Shown in pieces: positions 26,558 to 35,560 of a DNA stretch of 44,953 nucleotides; within the stretch, counting starts at the first letter, position 1, and each line of letters starts with the position of its first letter. Source of the DNA: Opitutaceae bacterium. GTDB taxonomy: Bacteria > Verrucomicrobiota > Verrucomicrobiia > Opitutales > Opitutaceae. Location: contig JACSRI010000108.1 of NCBI GenBank assembly GCA_014879845.1, positions 1 to 44,953 of the forward strand. The letters are read 5' to 3'. A model generated the notes under the pieces. It was not told where the DNA came from. It saw nothing but the letters and a program-made list of their open reading frames with translations, and did no database searches. Position numbers and translations under genes: made by a program.

Positions 26558-29500
26558 ATGTCGTCAAATCTCATGACACGCCCGACGTCGCAGACGGCAC
26601 CGGCGGCGTTGCCCCGCCCGCCGACGGCGTCCAAGATTGCGCCCGTGCCCGCGTCGGTCCTTTCACCCCAACCGTCCGCTGCCCGCGCGACGCTCGCGCT
26701 CGCGGTGTTGCTTGGCGCCGCCGCGATCGGCCGCGCCGAGTCCGCGACGAAGATTCCGCGGGAGTACACCCTGCGCGAATGGCACGAGAAAGCCGGCCTG
26801 CCGTCTGAGGAGCTGGCCGGCGTGGTCCAGGACGCCAAGGGTTATCTCTGGGTGGCGTCGAGCAGCGTCCTCACGCGCTTTGACGGGCGCACCTTCGCGC
26901 CGGTGCCCGTCCCCGACACTGGCGTGCCGCGCACGCTGACCGCGGCCGGGGCGAAGGTGCCCGCCATCGGTGGCACCGGCGGGTATTTCATTTTTCACGA
27001 CGGCACGGCTCGCTGGATCGCGGTCGAGCCGATCGCGGGAAAACCCGTGCGCACCCTATTCGCGGCACCGGACGGCGCGATCTGGCTCGGATGCGACGAC
27101 GGTACCGTGACCCGGCAGCAATCGAACGACGTCCGCGTGTTCGAGCCCATGGACGACCCGGCAAGCCGCAAGGTCCTGGCCTTCGCGCACGACGCCACGG
27201 GGCAGGTATGGATGATGCGGGGCAACCGGCTCTTCACGATCGCCGGCGCGGTCGCACACGAGGTGCCGCTCGTCCGCCCCGAGCCCGAACTCCGCATCGC
27301 CTCGAGCCAACGTGGTGGGATCTGGGTGTTCACCCGTTCCCACCTCCTGCGCTGGCAGGACGGCTCGCTCGAGACAATCACGCCGCTGCCCGAGCTGCTC
27401 GGCGCACACTTCGTGCAGGCCACGCTCGAGGATTCGCACGGCAGCCTCTGGATCGGCACGCGCTCGCAGGGCCTGTTCCGGATGAACGACCGCTCGCTCG
27501 AGCCGGTGCCCACCTCGAGTGAGAACATCGTCGCGCTGTGCGAGGACGTCGACGGCAACATCTGGGTCGCGACCGATGGCGGCGGCCTGACCCGGCTCCG
27601 CGCCAAGGCCCACCAACTCTACGACCAGTCCTCCGGCCTGAAGGATCCCTTCAGCTACACCGTCGCGGGCGACGCGACCGGCGCCATCTGGCTGGCCAAC
27701 CGCGACGGCGGTGTCGCCCGCGTCGTCGACGGGATCGTCGACACCGTCTCGCGGCGCGCGAACTGGCGCCAGTTCAGCGCGATGTCCGTCCACCCGGCAC
27801 CCGACGGCACGATCTGGATGACCAGCGGCATCGGCGTGTTCCGGTCCTCGGCCACCGCCCCGGAGTCGCTCGAGCGAGTCACCGCGCTCAACGCGCTGCG
27901 CGGCGCGCGCGCCACGTTTGTCGCGAGCAACGGCGACTACTGGCTCGCCGCCGATCCCGACCGGGTCGCGCGCTACCGTGATGGCGTGCTCACGATATTC
28001 GGCACCGCGGAGGGATTCGACGGCCGGGAGGTGCGCGCGTTCGCCGAGGACGCCACCGGGCGCATCTGGCTCGGCGCGGCCGACGGCGCCCTGTTCCGCT
28101 CCACCGGCGAGCGCTTTGAACGGCTCGTCCTCCCCGGCGCCGAACGCTACGGGACGGACAACTACGGAGCCCTGCAGGTCATCCGCTTCGAACCCGACGG
28201 GACCATCCTGATCGGGTCCACCCGCTGCGGCGTGGTCATCGTCCCGGAGGGTGACCTCGTCCGCACCCACGCGCTCTTCAGCGACCACGGCCTGCCGAGC
28301 AACAACGTCTCGCAGATCCTCGTCGACGACCACGAGCACCACTGGTTCGCCGCGCGCAATGGCGTTTTCTGGATACACAGTCGCGACGTCGGCGACTTCG
28401 CCCATGGCAGGATCGCCCACGTCCATGCCGTCGCCCTCGGCCGCGACGACGGTCTGCCCGAGCTGAGCTGCCTCGGCCTCTACCAGCCCGCCGCCTGGAA
28501 ATCGGCCGACGGCACGCTCTGGTTCACCACGCGCCGCGGCACCCTGCGCTCCGATCCCGTGCTCGTCGCGCCCGGGACGGCCACGCCGCCGCCCGTCTCG
28601 ATCATCTCGATCACCTGCGACGGGCAGGCCCGGCCGCTCGAGGCAACGCTCGAGATCGAGTCGACGGTGCGCCGTATCCAGATCGGCCTGTCCGCGCTGA
28701 ACCTCTCGGCGCCCGAGAGCGTGCAGGTGCGATTCCGGCTCGACGGGTTCGACACCGAGTGGGTCGTGCAGGAGAGCGATCGCCTCGCGACCTACCCGCG
28801 GTTGCCGCCCGGGCGCTATGTCTTCAGCACGATGGCGAGCGATGGCAGCGGGGTCTGGAGCAGCCAGCCCGCGCAGCTCACCATCGTCGTGACGCCGCCG
28901 TGGTGGCAGAGCACCTGGGCCCAGGCCGGCTACCTCCTCGCCCTCGTCGCCACGGTGACCGCCGTGGTGCGTGCCTGGTCGCACCGCCGCCTGCGCCTGC
29001 GCCTCGAGCGCGCCGAGCACGCGCGGGCGGTCGAACAGGAACGTGCCCGCATCGCGCGCAACATCCACGACGAAGTCGGCGCCAGCCTCACCCGCATCAG
29101 CCTGCTCACCCAGGCCGCGCTCGACGAGGACGCCGCGCACTCTCCCACCCTCGAGAAGATCTACGCGGCCACGCGCACGATCACACGCTCGATGGACGAG
29201 ATCGTCTGGGCCGTGAATCCCCGCCACGACAACACCGAGAGCCTCGTCTACTACCTCGGCAACTTCGCGCAGTCGTTCCTCGGCGCCGCCGGCATCCGCT
29301 GCAGGCTCGAGTCGCCACCCCGGCTCCCCGAGGCCACGCTTACCAGCCAGATCCGGCACCACGTGTTTCTCGCCTGCAAGGAGGCGCTGCACAACATCGT
29401 CAAGCACGCCGGGGCAACCGAAGCCGTCATCCGGATCACCGTGGAGGACGACGTCCTCGCGATCCGCATCACCGACGACGGCCGCGGCATCATCGATCCG

Positions 29501-29668
29501 GACACCGAGGCGGCGAAGGATCCGCAGACCGGCCGCTCCGGCGAGGGACTGCGCAACATGCGCCAGCGCATGGCCGAGATCCACGGCGCCTGCACGCTCG
29601 CGCGCGAACCTGCGGGCGGGACCACCGTGCTCTTCACCGTGCCGCTTCCCGATCCCTCCGCCGCATGA
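26558..29668 (+). CDS. Propeller-type sensor histidine kinase (Reg_prop, Y_Y_Y, HisKA_3)
   Basis: About 1036 residues from ATG 26558; ATG 26573 is equally possible, and neither has a clear ribosome site. A hydrophobic signal stretch (AARATLALAVLLGAAAIG) precedes a long extracytoplasmic region of about 12-14 Reg_prop-type repeats with phrases such as GSLWIGTRSQGL, GNIWVATDGGGL and GAIWLANRDGGV. Next come a Y_Y_Y-like domain (LDGFDTEWV, LPPGRYVF), one membrane segment (AGYLLALVATVTAVV) and a NarL-type kinase core: RIARNIHDEVG with the phospho-acceptor His at about 837, and an ATP site with DDGRGI and GEGLRNMRQRM. No receiver domain is fused; the cognate regulator follows after 10 bp. Such sensors in Bacteroidetes bind polysaccharide fragments. 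The divergent pectinase makes pectin oligomers a reasonable guess (inference). Confidence 0.92.
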   Translation: MSSNLMTRPTSQTAPAALPRPPTASKIAPVPASVLSPQPSAARATLALAVLLGAAAIGRAESATKIPREYTLREWHEKAGLPSEELAGVVQDAKGYLWVASSSVLTRFDGRTFAPVPVPDTGVPRTLTAAGAKVPAIGGTGGYFIFHDGTARWIAVEPIAGKPVRTLFAAPDGAIWLGCDDGTVTRQQSNDVRVFEPMDDPASRKVLAFAHDATGQVWMMRGNRLFTIAGAVAHEVPLVRPEPELRIASSQRGGIWVFTRSHLLRWQDGSLETITPLPELLGAHFVQATLEDSHGSLWIGTRSQGLFRMNDRSLEPVPTSSENIVALCEDVDGNIWVATDGGGLTRLRAKAHQLYDQSSGLKDPFSYTVAGDATGAIWLANRDGGVARVVDGIVDTVSRRANWRQFSAMSVHPAPDGTIWMTSGIGVFRSSATAPESLERVTALNALRGARATFVASNGDYWLAADPDRVARYRDGVLTIFGTAEGFDGREVRAFAEDATGRIWLGAADGALFRSTGERFERLVLPGAERYGTDNYGALQVIRFEPDGTILIGSTRCGVVIVPEGDLVRTHALFSDHGLPSNNVSQILVDDHEHHWFAARNGVFWIHSRDVGDFAHGRIAHVHAVALGRDDGLPELSCLGLYQPAAWKSADGTLWFTTRRGTLRSDPVLVAPGTATPPPVSIISITCDGQARPLEATLEIESTVRRIQIGLSALNLSAPESVQVRFRLDGFDTEWVVQESDRLATYPRLPPGRYVFSTMASDGSGVWSSQPAQLTIVVTPPWWQSTWAQAGYLLALVATVTAVVRAWSHRRLRLRLERAEHARAVEQERARIARNIHDEVGASLTRISLLTQAALDEDAAHSPTLEKIYAATRTITRSMDEIVWAVNPRHDNTESLVYYLGNFAQSFLGAAGIRCRLESPPRLPEATLTSQIRHHVFLACKEALHNIVKHAGATEAVIRITVEDDVLAIRITDDGRGIIDPDTEAAKDPQTGRSGEGLRNMRQRMAEIHGACTLAREPAGGTTVLFTVPLPDPSAA

Positions 29669-29678
29669 CATCACGCCG

Positions 29679-30320
29679 ATGACGACCCGCATTTCCATCA
29701 TCGAGGACGACGAGGAGACCCGCCAGATCCTGACGGGCATCATCGCGAGCGCGCCCGACCTCGAGCTTGCCAGCGCCTACCCGCTCGTTGCCCCCGCGAT
29801 CGATGGCATTCCCCGCGACCGCCCGAATGTCGTGCTCGTCGACATCAATCTGCCCGAGACCAACGGCGTCGAGGCCGTGCGCCGCCTCAAGCCCGTGCTG
29901 CCCGACACGCAGTTCATGATGCTCACGGTCTACGAGGACCCCGACCACATCTTCGCCGCACTCGCGGCCGGCGCGACGGGTTATCTCCTCAAGAGCACGC
30001 GCCGCGGCGAACTGCTCGAGGCCATCGCACAGATCGCGGGCGGCGGCTCGCCCATGAGCAGCGGCATCGCGCGGAAAGTCGTGCAATCGTTCGCCCGCCC
30101 TGCGTCGACGCCGAAACCGCAGACCGAGGTCGACGCATTGTCGCCGCGCGAACAAGCCGTCCTCGACCTGCTCAGCAAGGGCTACCTCTACAAGGAGATC
30201 GCCGACTCGCTGCACGTGAGCGTGCCGACGATCAACACCTACATCCGCCGCATCTACGAAAAACTCCAGGTGCACTCGCGCACGCAGGCGGTGAGCAAGT
30301 ACCTGCGCAAACAAGGGTGA
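29679..30320 (+). CDS. LuxR/NarL family response regulator
   Basis: 213 residues. The receiver domain has the acidic pocket ED(D)E near residues 9-12, phosphorylation site D55 in VLVDINLPE, and switch residues in MLTVYED and the Lys in YLLKST. The C-terminal LuxR-type helix-turn-helix (about 148-210) reads LSPREQAVLDLLSKGYLYKE, then IADSLHVSVPTINTYIRRIY. It begins 10 bp after the sensor kinase stop, so the two form one operon and a cognate pair. The likely target is the shared regulatory region upstream of the kinase and the divergent pectinase, which is an inference from position. Confidence 0.93.
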   Translation: MTTRISIIEDDEETRQILTGIIASAPDLELASAYPLVAPAIDGIPRDRPNVVLVDINLPETNGVEAVRRLKPVLPDTQFMMLTVYEDPDHIFAALAAGATGYLLKSTRRGELLEAIAQIAGGGSPMSSGIARKVVQSFARPASTPKPQTEVDALSPREQAVLDLLSKGYLYKEIADSLHVSVPTINTYIRRIYEKLQVHSRTQAVSKYLRKQG

Positions 30321-30327
30321 GAGACAG

Positions 30328-30400
30328 AGCGTAGCGCAGGCTTCCAGCCTGCTTCAGGCGCGGCGCACTCGGACGGGATCAGACTGGAAGCTTGCGCTAC
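30328..30400. repeat. Intergenic inverted repeat, GTAGCGCAG-CTTCCAGCCTGC family, copy 2
   Basis: GTAGCGCAGGCTTCCAGCCT (from 30331) pairs well with AGACTGGAAGCTTGCGCTAC (to 30400), giving a stem of about 18-20 bp with a loop of about 32 bases. It lies between the convergent response regulator and oxidoreductase genes. Confidence 0.75.
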
Positions 30401-30404
30401 CCCC

Positions 30405-31487
30405 CTACCTCCGTGCCTTCAATCGCACCGGTCGATCCGCGGCATCCGAAGCGAAACACGCGTCCAGCACCTGCTGCACGGCCGCGCCGCGGGCGAAGTC
30501 GGGTTGATCCTGGCGACCCGTGCGAATGCTGGTGATGAATCGCTGGTAGATGTTCGGCGTCGGCTTCGCTTTCACCTCCGTCCACTTCACCGCATCGAGA
30601 TCCTTGCCGGCGCAGAGGCGGAACGAGTCGACCGAGCGCTCGGAGTCGATCTCGACGGCGCCCTTCGTCCCCGAGATCTTGAGGAAGAGCCGGTTGGCAT
30701 GGCCGCTCGACCAGCGCGTGGTGTGGATCGTGCCGAGGGCGCCATTGGCGAACTCGACGTTGAGCACGGCGGAGTCGTTGGCATCGAGCACGTACTCGCC
30801 GATGCGGTCGCGTGGTGCCTTGGGAAAGGCCTTGAGCTGTGCATAGACCTTGCGGATGCCGCCGACCGGATACGTCGCGAAGTCGACGATGTGCACGCCG
30901 ATGTCGCCGAGCACGCCGTTGCTGCCGTGCCGTTTCGAGAGCCGCCAGAGCCAGGCCGGTGTCGTGTGCCAGTCGCCCCAGACTTTGCTCGTGAGCCAGG
31001 TCTGCAGGTAGTTCGCCTCCACGTGCACGATCGTACCGAGGTCGCCGCGCGCGATCAGCTCCGCCACGGCGTGGATGCACGGCCAGTTGCGGTAGCTGAA
31101 GTTGACCATGTTGATCGTCCCGGCGGCGCGTGCCGCCTTGACCATGCGCAGCGCGTCGCGGTGATTGAGCGCGAGCGGCTTTTCGCAGAGCACGTGTTTG
31201 CCCGCGCGCAGGCAGGCGATCGATGTCTCGGCGTGAAACGCGTCGGGGGTGACGATCGACACCGCGTCGAAGTCGGCGCGTGCGAGCAGTTCGCGCGTCG
31301 AGGCGAAGGCCGCCGGCACGCCGAACTCGAGGGCGAAGGCCGTGCGCCGCCCGATGTCCGGCTCGGCGATGGCGACGAGCTTTGCGCCGCGGATCGCCTG
31401 GAAGGATTTCGCATGCGTGCGCGCCATGCCCCCGGTGCCGATGATGGCGAGCCGCACGAGGCGACGTTTCGACTTTTCCATGCTCAT
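30405..31487 (-). CDS. Gfo/Idh/MocA family oxidoreductase
   Basis: 360 residues from ATG 31487 (a second ATG at 31481 is possible). The N-terminal Rossmann fold starts LVRLAIIGTGGMARTHAK; the family motif EKPLALN is present, as is the C-terminal sheet domain with NGVLGDIGVHIVDFATY, where Asp and His fit the catalytic positions. Members oxidise or reduce sugars and inositols with NAD(P). No Tat signal is seen, so it is cytoplasmic. The substrate cannot be told from the sequence. It is convergent with the response regulator and separated from it by an inverted repeat. Confidence 0.92.
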   Translation of the reverse strand: MSMEKSKRRLVRLAIIGTGGMARTHAKSFQAIRGAKLVAIAEPDIGRRTAFALEFGVPAAFASTRELLARADFDAVSIVTPDAFHAETSIACLRAGKHVLCEKPLALNHRDALRMVKAARAAGTINMVNFSYRNWPCIHAVAELIARGDLGTIVHVEANYLQTWLTSKVWGDWHTTPAWLWRLSKRHGSNGVLGDIGVHIVDFATYPVGGIRKVYAQLKAFPKAPRDRIGEYVLDANDSAVLNVEFANGALGTIHTTRWSSGHANRLFLKISGTKGAVEIDSERSVDSFRLCAGKDLDAVKWTEVKAKPTPNIYQRFITSIRTGRQDQPDFARGAAVQQVLDACFASDAADRPVRLKARR

Positions 31488-31843
31488 GGCGCGAGCCAAG
31501 CCGCGCAGACCGCGAAAGTCAGTCCGGATTCGAGCGAACCGCATCGCCCGCCGCGAGGCGCGACACGAGGACGCCCTCGTCCCACGAGGCCGCGAGCGAA
31601 CCGCTCGCGTGCGTCGCGAAGGTGACGGCATCGAGCGGAGAATGTGAAGGCGCCCGCGACATCCAGGACGCGAGAAAGCACCGCAATCGATACGCTCGCG
31701 TCTGCGCGAGGGGACAAACGCCGCGGCCGGCATACCGACGAGCCCGGATCCGTCGCGCACGACGTGGCACCCCAGGGTGAACGTCGCGCCGCGGCCGCGC
31801 GCTCCGACAAAGCGATAGCGTCCAGACCGGCCCCGACACGCAT
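31488..31843. other. Spacer without a supported gene
   Basis: 356 bp between the oxidoreductase start and the tpiA terminator. Minus-strand frames show protein-like pieces (for example SHSPLDAVTFATHASG and SLAASWDEGVLVSRL ending at a stop near 31519, and another piece in a different frame further upstream), which could be the frameshifted tail of a decayed gene, but there is no start or ribosome site to support one. It should contain the oxidoreductase promoter; I cannot place it. Confidence 0.35.
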
Positions 31844-31872
31844 GAAAAAGGCCGACCGTCTCCGGTCGGCCT
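31844..31872 (-). terminator. Rho-independent terminator after tpiA
   Basis: On the minus strand AGGCCGACCGGAGACGGTCGGCCT forms a 10-11 bp stem with a very short loop and is followed by TTTTT. It lies 27 bases after the tpiA stop and closes the gap-pgk-tpiA cluster. Confidence 0.9.
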
Positions 31873-31898
31873 GAGAACTTCCGGAAATCCGGGATCGC

Positions 31899-32669
31899 TC
31901 AGCTCGCGCCCTTGGCCGCCTTGACCAGGTCGATGAACGACGGAGCCTCGAGCGAGGCGCCGCCGATCAGGCCGCCGTCGATGTCCTCCTGCTTGAGCAG
32001 CTCGGGAGCGTTCGAGGGCTTCATCGAGCCGCCGTAGAGGATGCGCATCTTGCCGGCCACGGCCTTGTCGAAGCGCGTCGCGAGCCAGCCGCGGATGAAG
32101 GCGTGCACCTCCTGCGCCTGCTCGGTCGTCGCCACTTTGCCGGTACCGATCGCCCAGACGGGCTCGTAGGCGAGCACGACATTGACGGCGTCGGCCGCGC
32201 TCACGCCGGCGAGGCCGCCCTCGAGCTGCGTCTTCACCACCTCGAGCGTCCGGCCCGACTCGCGCTCGGCGAGGGTCTCGCCGATGCAGAGGATGGGCTT
32301 GAGGAGGTTCTTGAGCGCGGCCGCGACCTTCTCGTTGATGAAGGCGTCGGTCTCGCCGAAGTACTGGCGGCGCTCGGAGTGGCCGAGGATGACGTAGCTG
32401 GCGAAAAGCCCGCGCAGCATCTCGGCGGAGATCTCGCCGGTATAGGCGCCCGAGGCCTTCGGGTGCATGTTCTGCGCGCCGAGCTTGATGGCCGAACCGT
32501 CGAGCGCCTTGCTCACGCTCTCGAGCGCGGTGAACGGCGGGCACACGACCACGTCGACCTCGGTCTGAGGACCGACCGCGGCGACGATGTCCTTGACGAG
32601 GACGGCGCCGTCGGCGGCGGTCTTGTTCATCTTCCAGTTGCCAGCGATGAGAAACTTGCGGGACTTCAT
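31899..32669 (-). CDS. tpiA: Triose-phosphate isomerase
   Basis: 256 residues, typical. It interconverts dihydroxyacetone phosphate and glyceraldehyde 3-phosphate. Catalytic residues are seen at K13 (GNWKMN), H97 (LGHSERR) and E169 (AYEPVWAIGTG); the phosphate loop ILYGGSMKP and the late GGLIGGASL are intact. It is the last gene of the minus-strand order gap, pgk, tpiA and is followed by a strong terminator. The spacer from pgk (121 bp) holds a CACAGAG-family repeat. Confidence 0.97.
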   Translation of the reverse strand: MKSRKFLIAGNWKMNKTAADGAVLVKDIVAAVGPQTEVDVVVCPPFTALESVSKALDGSAIKLGAQNMHPKASGAYTGEISAEMLRGLFASYVILGHSERRQYFGETDAFINEKVAAALKNLLKPILCIGETLAERESGRTLEVVKTQLEGGLAGVSAADAVNVVLAYEPVWAIGTGKVATTEQAQEVHAFIRGWLATRFDKAVAGKMRILYGGSMKPSNAPELLKQEDIDGGLIGGASLEAPSFIDLVKAAKGAS

Positions 32670-32687
32670 TGTGAAAATCAGCGGTGG

Positions 32688-32785
32688 GTCACAGAGAGCA
32701 CAGAGGATCCACGGAGGCCACAGAGGAATTCAGAAAACACGGTTTCGCTCCGTGAACTCCGTGTCACCCCTGTGACCTCTGTGAC
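32688..32785. repeat. Intergenic repeat, CACAGAG family, copy 2
   Basis: The left arm has GTCACAGAGAGCACAGAGG and CCACAGAGG; the right arm has CTCCGTGTCACC and CTGTGACCTCTGTGAC. It shares words and mirrored layout with 4178-4338. Here it sits between two co-directional genes, pgk and tpiA, inside the glycolytic cluster. Confidence 0.65.
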
Positions 32786-32790
32786 GATGA

Positions 32791-34071
32791 TCAGGCGGTA
32801 AGGAACGCCACGCCCGGGAGCGTCTTGCCCTCGAGGAGCTCGAGACTCGCGCCGCCGCCGGTGGAGCAGTGCGTCACGACCTTTGCGACCTTGAACTTCT
32901 TGGCCGCGGTGGCGGTGTCGCCGCCGCCGACGACCGTGACCGCGCCGGCCGCGGTGGCCTTGGCGATCGCGTCGGCCATCGACTTCGTGCCCTCGGCGAA
33001 CTTGTCCACTTCGAACACGCCGGCCGGGCCGTTCCAGACAATCGTCTTGGAGCGGGCGATGACCGCGGCGAAGAGCTCACGGCTCTTCGGGCCGGCGTCG
33101 AGGCCCATCCAGCCGGCCGGGATGCCGGACTTGTCGTCGGCCACGCCGACCTTCACGGCCTCGATGTCCGCGGGCGAGCCCGGGAAACGGTCGGCGGTGA
33201 TGAAGTCCACGGGCAGCGTGATGGTCACACCCTTGGCCTTGGCCTTGTCGAAGAGTTCCTTGGCGATCTTCGCGCCCTCGGGGTCGAAGAGGGACGTGCC
33301 GATCTCCATGCCCTCAAGGACCTTCTTAAACGTGAAGGCCATGCCACCACCGATGATGATCTCGTTGGCCTTCTCGAGGAGGTTGTTGATGAGCGGAATC
33401 TTGTCGGCGATCTTGGCGCCGCCGAGGATGGCGAGGAGCGGGCGGGCCGGGGCGTCGATCACCTTGGCGAAGGCGTCGAGCTCGGCCTGCATGAGGAAGC
33501 CCGCGGCCTTGTCCTTGAGCATCACGCCGACCATCGAGCTGTGCGCGCGGTGGGCGGTGCCGAAGGCGTCATTGACGTAGACGTCGGCGAGCTTCGAAAG
33601 CGAGGCGCGGAAGGCCTCGACGTTTTTCGGGTCGGCCTTGATCGACTTCTCCGTGCCGTCGGGCTGCTTCTCCTTCACCTTGCCCTCTTCCTCGATGTGG
33701 AAGCGGAGGTTTTCGAGGAGCACCACGTCGCCGGCCTTGAGCGCGCCGGGCGCGCAGGCGGCCTCGACGGCGGGTCCGACGCAGTCATCGAGGAACTTCA
33801 CCGGCTTGGCGAGCAGCTTGGCGAGTTCCTCGGCGACGGGCTTGAGTGAATACTTGCCGATCTTCTTGCCGTCCGGGCGGCCGAGGTGGCTGGCGAGGAC
33901 GACGGACGCACCCTTCTCGAGGGCGTAGTTGATCGTGGGCAACGCAGCGGCGATGCGCGCGTTGTTCGTGATGGCGCCAGTCGCCTTGTCCTGCGGGACA
34001 TTGAAGTCCACGCGGATGAAGACGCGTTTGCCGGCGAGATCGAGGTCGCGGATGGATTTGAATTTGGCCAT
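32791..34071 (-). CDS. pgk: Phosphoglycerate kinase, eukaryote-like form
   Basis: 426 residues, longer than the usual bacterial 390-400. It transfers phosphate from 1,3-bisphosphoglycerate to ADP. Motifs: [84 protein letters not shown] and [14 protein letters not shown]. The segment after ENLRFH ([17 protein letters not shown]) is an insertion, and stretches such as [20 protein letters not shown] and [15 protein letters not shown] read very like animal PGK. It lies between gap and tpiA. Confidence 0.97.
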   Translation of the reverse strand: MAKFKSIRDLDLAGKRVFIRVDFNVPQDKATGAITNNARIAAALPTINYALEKGASVVLASHLGRPDGKKIGKYSLKPVAEELAKLLAKPVKFLDDCVGPAVEAACAPGALKAGDVVLLENLRFHIEEEGKVKEKQPDGTEKSIKADPKNVEAFRASLSKLADVYVNDAFGTAHRAHSSMVGVMLKDKAAGFLMQAELDAFAKVIDAPARPLLAILGGAKIADKIPLINNLLEKANEIIIGGGMAFTFKKVLEGMEIGTSLFDPEGAKIAKELFDKAKAKGVTITLPVDFITADRFPGSPADIEAVKVGVADDKSGIPAGWMGLDAGPKSRELFAAVIARSKTIVWNGPAGVFEVDKFAEGTKSMADAIAKATAAGAVTVVGGGDTATAAKKFKVAKVVTHCSTGGGASLELLEGKTLPGVAFLTA

Positions 34072-34080
34072 GGCGGAAAA

Positions 34081-34195
34081 GGAGCGAGTAGCGGGTAGAG
34101 AGCGGCGAGGATGCGCGCGGGGCGCGCAAAAAGAAACGAGGAGTGAGAGCGGCTTTGAGCGTGATGCTCGCTACTCGCTACTCACTCCTCGCTCC
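34081..34195. repeat. Intergenic inverted repeat between gap and pgk
   Basis: GGAGCGAGTAGCGGGTAG (34081-34098) and CTACTCGCTACTCACTCC with CTCGCTCC (34171-34195) are inverted copies; a second perfect pair, CGAGGAGTGAG (34137-34147) and CTCACTCCTCG (34181-34191), lies inside. The two pairs compete for the same right arm, so two alternative hairpins are possible. Confidence 0.7.
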
Positions 34196-34220
34196 ATTCA
34201 AGCGAAGCAGAGCTCCGCGA

Positions 34221-35560
<1,340 letters not shown>

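Noticed and set aside
27056-29743. An 895-codon frame antisense to the sensor kinase
   Set aside because: Shadow of high-GC coding sequence; no domain, and the plus-strand kinase motifs are unambiguous.
30397-31080. A 227-codon frame overlapping the oxidoreductase
   Set aside because: Out-of-frame shadow; the Gfo/Idh/MocA frame carries the conserved motifs.
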